In this document: piece by piece, positions 1 to 9,052 of the stretch | Layout: every line of letters starts with the position of its first letter | Numbering within the stretch: the first letter of the stretch is position 1 | DNA from: Bacteroidales bacterium UBA6428 | GTDB taxonomy: Bacteria > Bacteroidota > Bacteroidia > Bacteroidales > UBA932 | NCBI GenBank assembly: GCA_002437305.1 | Contig: DJOW01000047.1 | Coordinates: 1 to 64,000 of the forward strand | Reading direction: 5' to 3' | DNA: 64,000 nt | Translations under genes and position numbers: made by a program | The notes under the pieces: model-generated | Databases searched by the model: none | Told to the model about the DNA's origin: nothing | Seen by the model: the letters and a program-made list of their open reading frames with translations, nothing else

Positions 1-1227
1 AAAACGATACTATTACTGATGGCGTCCTGCGCTGTTTTGGTGGGATGCGGCAACCATTCACATGAAGGCCATCAACAGGACCACGGCACCGCCGAGGCCT
101 GTGAGGGTCACGACCATGCCCATGAAGGACACGATCACGGAGCCGAGGGACACGCAGGTCACGGGCACGCTGAGGAAGCGGAGCAAGGCCATGAGGGTCA
201 CAGCCACAATGACGAGATTGAAGTAAGCCTTGAGCGCCAGAAGACTTTCGGGATCACTACCGACACTGTGTCCGTCGGGGATTTCGCAGAGGTGATCCAC
301 ACAAGCGGACAGATCCTCTCTGCGATGGGAGACGAGATGACAGTCGTCGCGAAAACTTCCGGTGTCATCAGCTTCGGGAGACTGACAGAAGGATCAGCCG
401 TGGGCAAAGGCTCTCTCATCGCTACGATCTCCTCAAAGGATCTCGGTGGGGGCGACCGGTTTGCAAAGGCGAAAGCTGTTTATGAGACCGCGAAAAAGGA
501 ATATGAACGAGATGTTCAACTAAGCAAGGACAACATCGTCAGTGAAAGTCACTTGGATCAGAGCAAGCTGGCATTCGAGCAGGCTAAGGCCGAATACGAT
601 GCCCTGGCATCCAGCACTTCAAAGGACGGCAGTGTCAATGTGACATCTCCGCTTGGAGGGTACATCAAGAAACTGAACGTTGCACAAGGGGATTTCGTCG
701 AGACAGGCGCTCCGATAGCGGTTGTCAGCCAGAACAGAAGGCTCAGACTCCGCGCCGATGTGTCCGAGAGATACTACGGGCTGCTCAGCGGCATAAAGGA
801 CGCGAATTTCACGACATCCTACAGTGATCAAGCCTACAGCCTTAAAGAACTCGGCGGCCGGTTGCTCGGCTACGGAAAAGCCTCGGACGGTGACTATTAT
901 ATTCCAGTGACATTCGAATTTGACAACAAGGGAGACTTGGTCGCCGGTTCCTACGTTGACATATTCCTTAAATCATCAAACTCCTCAAAGGCCATCAGCG
1001 TCCCGATCAGCGCTGTTGTCGAGGATCAGGGAATCCACTACGTCTTTGTACAGCATGATGCAACCGGCTTCTTCAAGCGCGAGGTCAAGCTCGGACAGTC
1101 CGACGATCAGAGAGTTCTGGTCAAGAGTGGATTGAAGGAGGGAGAAGCGGTAGTCGCAACCGGTGCCGTCCAGGTAAAACTCGCATCCGTAACCGCTGTT
1201 CCTGCTGGTCACACACACAGTCATTAG
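1..1227 (+). CDS. Heavy-metal RND efflux periplasmic adaptor (CzcB/CusB-like lipoprotein), 5' partial
   Basis: Membrane-fusion adaptor joining the inner-membrane pump encoded next to the outer-membrane channel two genes on. The reading frame is open to the first base of the window and the codons before the first ATG (position 19) read KTILLL, so the true start is a few codons upstream and the visible part begins inside a lipoprotein signal ending in LVGC. After the lipobox comes a linker with about 15 histidines in some 55 residues, and the protein ends in HTHSH; His-rich tails of this kind are typical of Zn/Co/Ni/Cu adaptors. The middle carries a coiled-coil hairpin (about residues 140-200) flanked by lipoyl-like halves. 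The metal is not decidable from sequence. The stop lies four bases before the pump gene. Confidence 0.9.
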   Translation, partial: KTILLLMASCAVLVGCGNHSHEGHQQDHGTAEACEGHDHAHEGHDHGAEGHAGHGHAEEAEQGHEGHSHNDEIEVSLERQKTFGITTDTVSVGDFAEVIHTSGQILSAMGDEMTVVAKTSGVISFGRLTEGSAVGKGSLIATISSKDLGGGDRFAKAKAVYETAKKEYERDVQLSKDNIVSESHLDQSKLAFEQAKAEYDALASSTSKDGSVNVTSPLGGYIKKLNVAQGDFVETGAPIAVVSQNRRLRLRADVSERYYGLLSGIKDANFTTSYSDQAYSLKELGGRLLGYGKASDGDYYIPVTFEFDNKGDLVAGSYVDIFLKSSNSSKAISVPISAVVEDQGIHYVFVQHDATGFFKREVKLGQSDDQRVLVKSGLKEGEAVVATGAVQVKLASVTAVPAGHTHSH

Positions 1228-1231
1228 TCCT

Positions 1232-4200
1232 ATGGAACAGCTCAAACACGAAAACGGACTGCTGAACGGAATCATACGGTTCTCGCTCAACAACCGCATG
1301 GTGATCCTTGTGATCGCAGCACTCTGCCTTGTGGCGGGAATATATTCAACAATGCACACTGAAGTCGATGTGTTCCCGGACCTGAACGCTCCGACTGTCG
1401 TGGTGATGACCGAGGCCGAGGGAATGGCCCCTGAAGAGGTCGAAAGACTTGTCACCTTCCCGATCGAGACCGCAGTAAACGGGGCGACCAATGTGCGCCG
1501 CGTGCGTTCTTCCTCCGCCACAGGCTTCTCCATAGTCAACATCGAATTCGACTGGGGAACAGACATTTACAAAGCCCGCCAGATTGTCTCCGAGAAAATC
1601 GCCATGGTCGGGGCCGACCTTCCTGAGAATGTAGGCAATCCCACTCTCGGTCCTCAGGCTTCCATCCTCGGTGAGCTGATGATCATCGGCCTGACCGCAG
1701 ACACGACCTCCATGCAGGATCTCCGCACGATAGCCGACTGGACCATCAGGCCAAGGCTCCTCTCGACAGGTGGAGTGGCCCAGGTCGCGGTGATGGGCGG
1801 GGACATCAAGGAATATCAAATCCTGATGGATCCGGGCCGAATGCGCCGCCACGGAGTCTCGATGGACGAGGTCATCTACGCTGTCAAAGGAATGAACCAG
1901 AACGCCTCCGGCGGCACTCTCTATGAATATGGCAACGAATATATCGTCCGTGGCCTTCTGTCCACCAACGACATAGACGAACTGAAAAAGGCGGTGGTGA
2001 AGACATCGCGGAACGGCTTGCCTGTCACTTTGGACGCCATCGCTGACGTGCGCATCGGTTCCAAGACTCCTGTTCTCGGACTGGCCTCCAACGATGGCAA
2101 GCCGGCGGTGCTGCTGACCGTCACCAAACAGCCGAACACCAACACACTGGCTCTTACCGGAAAACTGGACAACGCTCTCGATGAGCTCAAGGCCAACCTC
2201 CCGTCCGATGTCAAGATCAACTCTCAGATATTCCGTCAGTCCCGTTTCATCGACAGTTCGATCGACAACGTGAAGAAGTCCTTGATCGAGGGTGCCATAT
2301 TCGTGATCATCGTACTGTTCATATTCCTGATGAACTGGCGCACAACCATAATCTCACTCATCTCAATTCCGCTTTCCATTGTGTTCTCGCTGCTGGCAAT
2401 CCGCTGGATGGGTCTGACGATCAACACGATGAGTCTCGGAGGCATCGCCATCGCCATCGGCTCGCTTGTGGACGACTCGATAGTGGATGTGGAGAATGTG
2501 TTCAAGCGACTGCGGCAGAACAGAGAGAAACCTGATAGTGAACGGAAAAGTGTCGTCAAAGTGGTCTACGAGGCCTCCAAGGAAGTCCGTATGCCGATGC
2601 TCAACTCAACGCTGATCATCATCGCCAGCTTCCTGCCGTTGTTCTTCCTCTCAGGAATGGAAGGCAGGATGCTCAAGCCGCTGGGAATCACGTTCATCAT
2701 CTCGTTGATGGCATCCACGCTTGTGGCTCTGACGGTCACACCTGTCCTGAGTTCGTTCCTTCTCGGCTCACAGAACAGCGACAAGACCGGTCGGGAACCA
2801 GCTTTGGTCCGTTGGCTGAAGAAGTACTACGAGAAGGCTCTCCATTGGTCGATCGGACATAAAAAGAGCGTCATAGGCGGTGTCGGAGCGCTGCTGATCG
2901 CGGCTGTGGCTATGTTCTTCACCCTCGGAGGCAGCTTCCTCCCGGCCTTCAACGAAGGGTCGTTCACAATTTCCGTCAGCACTGTTCCGGGAATATCCCT
3001 GGAGGAGTCCGACAGGATGGGGCGCACGGCCGAGAAGCTCCTTCTCAGCATCCCTGAGATCAAGACCGTTGGACGCAAGACAGGCCGGGCCGAACTTGAC
3101 GAGCACGCTTTCGGAGTGAACAGCTCAGAGTTCGAATGTCCGTTTGAACTCGGCAAGAAAACCAGAAAGCAGTTGACCGACGAGGTCCGCGAGAAATTGG
3201 CGGTGCTTCCTGGAGTGAACATTGAGATCGGAGGCCCTATCTCGCACAGGATCGATGCGATGCTTTCCGGAACCAAAGCGAACATCGCCATCAAGCTCTT
3301 CGGTTCGGACCTCAACAGGATGTACGAGATCGGGCAGAAGATCAAAACCTCGATCTCCGGAGTTGAAGGCATAGCGGACATCAATGTCGAGCAGCAGGTC
3401 GAAAGGCCGGAGCTGAACATCACCCCTAAGCGCGAGATGCTGGCCCGCTACGGAATCACACTTCCGGAGTTCGCCGAGTTTGTCAGGGTCATGATGGAGG
3501 GCGAGGCCGTCTCGACAGTCTATGAGGGAAACCGCTCGTTTGATCTGACGCTGAAGGTCAATGATGACGCCCGCTCGACAATCGAGAGGATCTCCGACCT
3601 GACGCTCGACACTGGCGACGGTAAGAAAGTTCCGCTCTCCTACGTGGCGGACATCAAGTCAGCCGCCGGGCCGAACACGATCAACAGGGAGAACGTCAGC
3701 CGAAAACTGGTCGTCTCATGCAACGCCACCGGCGGAGAACTCGCGAAGGCAGTCGGAGCGATCCGGGAGAGGATAGCCGAGAACATCGAACTTCCGGAAG
3801 GCTACCACATCGAGTACGGGGGACAGTTCGAGAGCGAGGAAAGGGCATCCAAGACAATCGCCCTCGTGAGCATATTCAGCATCTTCATCATCTTCATGCT
3901 GCTGTACGGGGAGTTCAAGAACATCCCGCAGTCGCTTGTGGTGCTGTTGAATCTGCCGCTGGCGCTCATCGGCGGTGTTTTCGCCATATTCTTCACCGAC
4001 GGGATCCTCAGCATTCCGGCCATCATCGGCTTCATCTCGCTGTTCGGCATCGCGACCCGCAACGGCATGCTGCTGATTGACAGGTACAACGTGCTTTCAT
4101 CGCAAGGCCACAACCGTGAAGAGGCAGTAATGATCGGCTCGCTTGACAGGCTGAACCCGATTCTCATGACCGCAATCACCTCAGCCCTCGCACTGCTTCC

Positions 4201-4342
4201 ATTGGCTCTCGGAGGCGACCTTCCGGGCAATGAGATCCAGTCTCCTATGGCAAAGGTGATTCTCGGCGGCCTCTTCTCCTCTACCCTGCTTAACGGGTTC
4301 ATCGTGCCTGTGATTTATCTTGTTAATTCGAAAATGAACTGA
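1232..4342 (+). CDS. Heavy-metal RND efflux pump, CzcA/CusA family
   Basis: Inner-membrane proton-driven transporter of 1036 residues, the normal length for the HME-RND family. The N terminus has the usual first membrane helix (about residues 15-35) and the protein has two similar halves with long periplasmic loops. The fourth-helix motif LVDDSIVDVEN near residue 410, with the proton-relay acidic residues, is the hallmark of the metal subfamily rather than the drug-exporting AcrB type. The start is four bases after the adaptor stop and the stop is two bases before the channel gene, so the three are cotranscribed in the order adaptor, pump, channel. Substrate metal is inferred only as a cation. 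Confidence 0.95.
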   Translation: MEQLKHENGLLNGIIRFSLNNRMVILVIAALCLVAGIYSTMHTEVDVFPDLNAPTVVVMTEAEGMAPEEVERLVTFPIETAVNGATNVRRVRSSSATGFSIVNIEFDWGTDIYKARQIVSEKIAMVGADLPENVGNPTLGPQASILGELMIIGLTADTTSMQDLRTIADWTIRPRLLSTGGVAQVAVMGGDIKEYQILMDPGRMRRHGVSMDEVIYAVKGMNQNASGGTLYEYGNEYIVRGLLSTNDIDELKKAVVKTSRNGLPVTLDAIADVRIGSKTPVLGLASNDGKPAVLLTVTKQPNTNTLALTGKLDNALDELKANLPSDVKINSQIFRQSRFIDSSIDNVKKSLIEGAIFVIIVLFIFLMNWRTTIISLISIPLSIVFSLLAIRWMGLTINTMSLGGIAIAIGSLVDDSIVDVENVFKRLRQNREKPDSERKSVVKVVYEASKEVRMPMLNSTLIIIASFLPLFFLSGMEGRMLKPLGITFIISLMASTLVALTVTPVLSSFLLGSQNSDKTGREPALVRWLKKYYEKALHWSIGHKKSVIGGVGALLIAAVAMFFTLGGSFLPAFNEGSFTISVSTVPGISLEESDRMGRTAEKLLLSIPEIKTVGRKTGRAELDEHAFGVNSSEFECPFELGKKTRKQLTDEVREKLAVLPGVNIEIGGPISHRIDAMLSGTKANIAIKLFGSDLNRMYEIGQKIKTSISGVEGIADINVEQQVERPELNITPKREMLARYGITLPEFAEFVRVMMEGEAVSTVYEGNRSFDLTLKVNDDARSTIERISDLTLDTGDGKKVPLSYVADIKSAAGPNTINRENVSRKLVVSCNATGGELAKAVGAIRERIAENIELPEGYHIEYGGQFESEERASKTIALVSIFSIFIIFMLLYGEFKNIPQSLVVLLNLPLALIGGVFAIFFTDGILSIPAIIGFISLFGIATRNGMLLIDRYNVLSSQGHNREEAVMIGSLDRLNPILMTAITSALALLPLALGGDLPGNEIQSPMAKVILGGLFSSTLLNGFIVPVIYLVNSKMN

Positions 4343-4344
4343 AT

Positions 4345-5541
4345 ATGAATCATTTGAAAACATATACGCTATTATTGGCCTGCTGTCTCTGCAACTTGGC
4401 CGCCTTCAGCGCCTCAGCACAGACCGCAGTTGATGAAATCCTACGTCAGATCGAGGCCAACAATCCCCGGCTGCAAGCCTCGGCGGCCGAGGCCGAGGCC
4501 GAGAAAGTGGAAAACCGCTCCGGAGCGCTGCTCGAGAACCCTGAGTTTGAGTTCAACTACCTGTGGGGAGCCGGCGGCATCGGGAACAGACGCGACTTCC
4601 GTGTCACCCAGGCCTTCGACGCCGCCACGCTGACCGGCATGAAGTCCAGGCAGGCCGCAGGGCAGGACGAACTGTCTGTCCTGAGGTACAAGGCCGAAAG
4701 GCTTGACGTGCTCCTTGAGGCCAAGCAGGCCTGCATTGACGTCATCTATTGCAACGCCTTGAGAGCAGAGTTGGAAACACACTTGGACCAGGCCCTGACA
4801 CTCGTGTCCTCGTTCGAGAAAAGGATCAAGGCCGGAGACGCCGGCATTCTGGATCTCAACAAGGCAAAAGTCCATCTTGCAGCTGTCCGCGGACAGATTT
4901 CGCGGGTTGAGACCGAGCGGAACACGCTTCTGTCTAAGCTGAAATCCCTGAACGGAGGGCAGGACATCCTCCTGGAGGACAGATCCTACGATGTGTCCGA
5001 AAGCCTTCCGGCAAATTTCGGGTCCTGGTACGAGCTGGCAGCTGAAAAGAATCCCCTTCTCAGGTACGTACGGCAGGAAGTCTCCGTGAGTGAGAGGCAG
5101 TTATCAATCGACAAGACCGCATGGGTGCCAGAGCTTACAGTCGGCTACATGAGCGAGCTCACCACCGCTGACAAGTTCAGGGGTCTGACCATGGGTGTGA
5201 GCATTCCCTTATGGAGCAACGCCAACAAGGTCAAGCAGTCCAAGGCCCGCATCACTGCCGCGCGTTACCGCGCGGCAGCCGCCGAACAGCAGTTCTACTT
5301 CGACCTTCTGGCACAGTACAACCGCGCAGCCAGCCTGAAAGAGAACTCCGAACTCATGCGCGCGTCCCTCTCCGAGACTGACAGCCGAGACTTCCTGTTG
5401 TCAGCCCAGTCCAGAGGTGAGATCTCAATGATAGAGTACCTCGTGGAGACGGACCAGTACTATAAGGCCCTGGAGCAGACACTAAGCGCCGAACGTGACT
5501 ACCACCAGTCCCTGGCCGTGCTGAACGCCGTGGAGCTGTAG
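4345..5541 (+). CDS. TolC-family outer-membrane efflux channel (CzcC-like)
   Basis: Outer-membrane channel of the tripartite metal exporter. It has 398 residues, a cleavable signal peptide (about residues 1-25, ending SASA before Q), and the long alternating helical stretches of the OEP family, including an alanine/glutamate-rich helix around residues 45-65. It starts two bases after the pump stop, with the start codon embedded in GAATATG. It is the last gene of the operon; a strong hairpin follows at 5615-5650. Confidence 0.88.
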   Translation: MNHLKTYTLLLACCLCNLAAFSASAQTAVDEILRQIEANNPRLQASAAEAEAEKVENRSGALLENPEFEFNYLWGAGGIGNRRDFRVTQAFDAATLTGMKSRQAAGQDELSVLRYKAERLDVLLEAKQACIDVIYCNALRAELETHLDQALTLVSSFEKRIKAGDAGILDLNKAKVHLAAVRGQISRVETERNTLLSKLKSLNGGQDILLEDRSYDVSESLPANFGSWYELAAEKNPLLRYVRQEVSVSERQLSIDKTAWVPELTVGYMSELTTADKFRGLTMGVSIPLWSNANKVKQSKARITAARYRAAAAEQQFYFDLLAQYNRAASLKENSELMRASLSETDSRDFLLSAQSRGEISMIEYLVETDQYYKALEQTLSAERDYHQSLAVLNAVEL

Positions 5542-5614
5542 CCGCCTTCAGCCTAAAAGTCCGGCGACACAGATCCCCGCACTGAAACACAACACACCGG
5601 CGCTCCGCCAATAG

Positions 5615-5650
5615 AAATCTCCCGGCGCGGATTCCCGCACCAGGAGATTT
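5615..5650. terminator. Bidirectional hairpin between convergent efflux and TonB genes
   Basis: Sixteen-base arms (5615-5630 and 5635-5650) pair at 14 of 16 positions around a four-base ATTC loop. It starts with AAA and ends with TTT, so it can end transcription from both sides. It lies in the 168-base gap between two convergent genes. Confidence 0.75.
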
Positions 5651-5709
5651 CCATTTATGACAATCGCGGCCCTTTGTCCGCCAGGTGGTCAGCCTTGCGG
5701 CTGTCTGGT

Positions 5710-8097
5710 TCAGAACCTCAAGGTCAGACGGGCCATGGCGGTGGTGCCGGCCATCGGGACGAAACCGAGCTGGTAGTAGCGGTTGTCGTTCGGGTGTCCA
5801 CCGGAAGCGTAGATCGCTGAATAAACCCAGCCGGAGGTTGCGACATGCGCGTTGAATATGTTGTTGACATCCAGGCCGAGGCCGATCTCCCTAAGGAAGC
5901 CACGAAGCTTGACAGGATAATTGAGGCTCAAGCCTGACAAAGAATACGCAGGGAGCGAGCGGTCTTTGTTCTGGGTGTTGTCAAGATACTGGCGGCCGAT
6001 GAAAGAGGTATGCCACGTGGCCTGGACACCTTTGATCTTGAATATGGCGAATCCGTTGACGATGGCGGACGGGGAGAAAGCCAAGGTCGAGTTGTCGTAG
6101 TGGATGGTCCGGAAACCGGTTTCCTTGTTGTCCCAATCCTCCACGACCTCATCGAAGTCCTTGATTTTGTTGGAACTCAATGCCGCGTTGGCCTCAAGCG
6201 ACAACCAAGAAGCCACATCCACCCCGGCAGTGAGCTCAACTCCGGCACGGTAGGAATCCTTGATGTTGGCGGTGAGTTTCTCACCGATTTCACTCTGCAT
6301 TCCGGTCTGGACAAACTGGTTTACATAGTCCATGAAGTAGAAGTTGGCGCCGGCGCGGAAGACAGAGCCTGAAAACTGGTAACCCAATTCGTAGTCATTC
6401 AAGTGCTCCGCCTTCGGATAAGGATAGTTGTAGTTGTCAGTGAAGTTGTTGCGTTCAGGCTCACGGTTGCTCATGGCCAGAGAGGCATACGCCCTGTGGT
6501 TACCGGCCTTGTAGCTGACACCGACTTTGGGATTGAAGAAATTGTAGGTCTCGTTGATGTCCAGACGCTGGTTCATGTAGGAGCCGTCCGCTTGTTTGAC
6601 GAACTTGTCGTTGATGCCGTCCGTAGAGTAGCGCACGTGCCTGTACTGAAGATCAGCGAACACCGTGAAGCGCTCGCCCAACTGCTTGGAAGCCTTTACG
6701 AAAGCGCTGTAGTCATCCTTTTTGGCATCGGAGTCGTAGTACTGGTAACGGCCATTGTCAAAATCCGTGTCATCAAGTCCTTCGAGAACAGGATACCGCT
6801 TGACCACAAGCGGATCCGACACATACGTAAGATAGCCGAAATGGCCGCACCAGAACATCTGGGCGGAAAGGCCACCGATAACATCCCAACCGTTTCCGTT
6901 GTAATCGATGTTGTAGACAGCTCCGGCGGTGTTTTGGTCAAGGCCTTTCTGCCGGACAAAGTCCGAATATTTGACCTCATTGCCATCCGCGTCACTGAAC
7001 GCGGCGAAACCGAACTTTGACAGCTTGTTGTTGGAGCGGAACTCATCATAGTAACCGTAGCCGTAGGTGTAGTGAAGAGACAATGTTGTCTTAAGATTCT
7101 CGTTGACGCTCCAGGCGGCCGAGAGAATGTTGTGATCCTGCCAGAAGTTGTCCGTAGTCTTTGGCCAGTAGGTGCCGTCGTTCAGGGAGTAGCGGGATGT
7201 CTTGTAGGTCTTGGGATCCAATGACTCATAAAGGGAATTGAATCTTCCGAGCCCGACACGATACATGTCAGCGTAAGTCTTGATTCCGGTGGACTCGCCG
7301 TAAGTGCCGTCCATGATGGAACGATCGCCAGTCCCGGCCGTCACCCCGTTCCACGCCTGTCCGGTGTGCTCGTAGTTTCCGATGTTCCTGTACCTGATGA
7401 TGAAATCACGGCCAAGCCACGTGAGACCGGCATACCAGGAGCCTGACTTTCCGGCGGTTCCATGAATATATCCGTCCGTTCCGGTAGTATGGAACGCCGC
7501 ATCGGCGATGAAATGATTCCCAAGCAGGCCGGTGGACATTGAGAAACCGGTGTTGTAGGTGTTGTAGCTACCGTAGGAAGCGTCCAACTCTACGTACGGA
7601 TCATAAGACGGAGCCTTTGTCCTTAAGGACACCGAACCGCCGAACGCGCCGTCACCGTTGGTGGAGGAACCGACACCACGCTGGATCTGGACGCTTTCAA
7701 GGAAGGCGGCGTAACTGTTCATATTCGCCCAGAAAACGCACTGGTCCTCAGGAGAGTTGAGCGGAACGCCATCGATGGTGACATTGATTCTGGAATCCCC
7801 CGCCCCTCTGATACGCATGTAAGCCGTACCTGTCCCGAGACCGTTCTCGCTCCAGGAAAGCACTCCTGGAGTTGTAGAGAAGAGGAAAGGAAGTTCCTTT
7901 CCGGTTCCGGAGAAGTCGCTGAGCGCCTTGCGGTCAACGTTAGCCACCGCATAAGGGGCGTTCTTCTGCGCGCGGACAGCTTTCACAATGGCCTCGTTCA
8001 GAACCTCAGCCTTTGTTGTGTCCGGCTGGCCTTGAGCATTCAAAGCCTGTGGAGCCATCGCGGCAAGCGCCGCCGATAAAAATAAAAAACCTCGCAT
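5710..8097 (-). CDS. TonB-dependent outer-membrane receptor, TPP-riboswitch controlled (thiamine-type importer)
   Basis: A 795-residue TonB-dependent receptor: signal peptide (residues 1-21), plug domain (about 60-165, with RIRGAGDSRINVTIDGVPLN and GVGSSTNGDGAFGG), then a beta barrel ending in the aromatic RLTLRF. It lacks the CarboxypepD-like domain and SusD partner of glycan systems. The 5' leader is a TPP riboswitch (8151-8227), which makes thiamine, a thiamine phosphate or a precursor the likely cargo. In Bacteroides, TPP-regulated receptors of this kind accompany PnuT; here no transporter or kinase follows, the gene is alone and converges on the efflux operon. Receptor identity is certain from sequence; substrate is inferred from the riboswitch. 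Confidence 0.92.
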   Translation of the reverse strand: MRGFLFLSAALAAMAPQALNAQGQPDTTKAEVLNEAIVKAVRAQKNAPYAVANVDRKALSDFSGTGKELPFLFSTTPGVLSWSENGLGTGTAYMRIRGAGDSRINVTIDGVPLNSPEDQCVFWANMNSYAAFLESVQIQRGVGSSTNGDGAFGGSVSLRTKAPSYDPYVELDASYGSYNTYNTGFSMSTGLLGNHFIADAAFHTTGTDGYIHGTAGKSGSWYAGLTWLGRDFIIRYRNIGNYEHTGQAWNGVTAGTGDRSIMDGTYGESTGIKTYADMYRVGLGRFNSLYESLDPKTYKTSRYSLNDGTYWPKTTDNFWQDHNILSAAWSVNENLKTTLSLHYTYGYGYYDEFRSNNKLSKFGFAAFSDADGNEVKYSDFVRQKGLDQNTAGAVYNIDYNGNGWDVIGGLSAQMFWCGHFGYLTYVSDPLVVKRYPVLEGLDDTDFDNGRYQYYDSDAKKDDYSAFVKASKQLGERFTVFADLQYRHVRYSTDGINDKFVKQADGSYMNQRLDINETYNFFNPKVGVSYKAGNHRAYASLAMSNREPERNNFTDNYNYPYPKAEHLNDYELGYQFSGSVFRAGANFYFMDYVNQFVQTGMQSEIGEKLTANIKDSYRAGVELTAGVDVASWLSLEANAALSSNKIKDFDEVVEDWDNKETGFRTIHYDNSTLAFSPSAIVNGFAIFKIKGVQATWHTSFIGRQYLDNTQNKDRSLPAYSLSGLSLNYPVKLRGFLREIGLGLDVNNIFNAHVATSGWVYSAIYASGGHPNDNRYYQLGFVPMAGTTAMARLTLRF

Positions 8098-8150
8098 AAT
8101 GTTTTGAATATTAATGCAAGGGGCAGCCGATTACGGCAATCTGAGACATC

Positions 8151-8227
8151 GCTTCCCTTCGGCGGCATTATCCGCATCAGGTTCATTGGGTATGATCTCA
8201 ACCGGGCGACACGCCCAGTACCCCCGC
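8151..8227 (-). promoter_or_regulatory. TPP riboswitch (THI box)
   Basis: Read on the minus strand the leader begins GCGGGGGTACT, continues with CCGGTTGAGATCATACCC, then GAACCTGATGCGGATAATG and closes with GCCGAAGGGAAGC. These are the conserved TPP-aptamer blocks (CTGAGA-like, ACCTGAT, GGATAATGCC, AGGGA). About 53 bases separate the aptamer from the TonB receptor start and contain a weak CAG/GATT-AATC/CTG stem, a candidate expression platform. TPP binding is expected to switch the receptor off. Confidence 0.95.
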
Positions 8228-8233
8228 TTGTAA

Positions 8234-9010
8234 TTATTTCTTTTCTACCAGACGCACCTCATAGAGCCGCTTCCAGCATTTGCCGGTAAGATAAATCTTT
8301 CCGTCCTTGGTATTGAAGGCGATCCCGTTCAACACATCCGTGTTGGCGTCACGCAAAGACCTGGGCAGAAGTCCGCTGCAATCAACAGTGCCCTCGACTG
8401 TTCCGTTGGAGGGATTTATGATCACAATCATGTCAGTCATATAGACATTGGCCCAAATCTTTCCGTCAATCCACTCCAACTCGTTCAGCATCTGCACAGC
8501 CCGTCCGTCCATCTTTACCGTCAGAGTCTTTTGAAGCCTGAACCTCTCGTCCATAAAGTACAGTCTGGCGGAGCCATCACTCGCGATAAGGCTCTTTCCG
8601 TCTGTGGTTAGCCCCCACCCCTCACGCGGATAACTCCACGTGGATTTGTAGGACAGAGTCTTCGCGTCATAGACAAAGGCGACCTTATTCAACCAAGTGA
8701 GTATGAATATGTCACCGTTCAGTTCAACCGAACCTTCAAGGAAATATCTCTTGTCGAAATCGAACCTTTTCAAGGCTTTTCCTGTCGCCAGATCCACCTT
8801 TCGCAGGGTCGACTCTCCGTACTGACCGGTGGTCTCCATCATCTCCCCGTTCAAGAAGAAAAGCCCTTGGGTGAACGAAGTCTCATCATGAACATATTCC
8901 TTCACGACCTGAACCTTGTACCGGCGCACCTTGGCATCGGCGCGCGAAGCGGAAACCAGCGCAAGCGCGGCAAACGCAGTTCCTATGAATATATTCACTA
9001 ATTTCTTCAT
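8234..9010 (-). CDS. Glutaminyl-peptide cyclotransferase-like secreted protein
   Basis: Predicted glutamine cyclotransferase (PF05096-type five-bladed propeller) that would convert N-terminal glutamine of exported peptides to pyroglutamate. It has 258 residues, a signal peptide (about 1-26, ending RADA), the family start FTQGL near residue 46 followed by TTGQYGESTLRKVD, and repeated GKIW/GKIY strand motifs. It lies 42 bases downstream of pyrG in the same direction and may share its transcript; its stop is six bases before the TPP aptamer. The family is clear; the natural substrate is unknown. Confidence 0.85.
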   Translation of the reverse strand: MKKLVNIFIGTAFAALALVSASRADAKVRRYKVQVVKEYVHDETSFTQGLFFLNGEMMETTGQYGESTLRKVDLATGKALKRFDFDKRYFLEGSVELNGDIFILTWLNKVAFVYDAKTLSYKSTWSYPREGWGLTTDGKSLIASDGSARLYFMDERFRLQKTLTVKMDGRAVQMLNELEWIDGKIWANVYMTDMIVIINPSNGTVEGTVDCSGLLPRSLRDANTDVLNGIAFNTKDGKIYLTGKCWKRLYEVRLVEKK

Positions 9011-9052
9011 TTTCTTATCATTAAGACCACCTGACCAGCCTCCGCCGGCATA

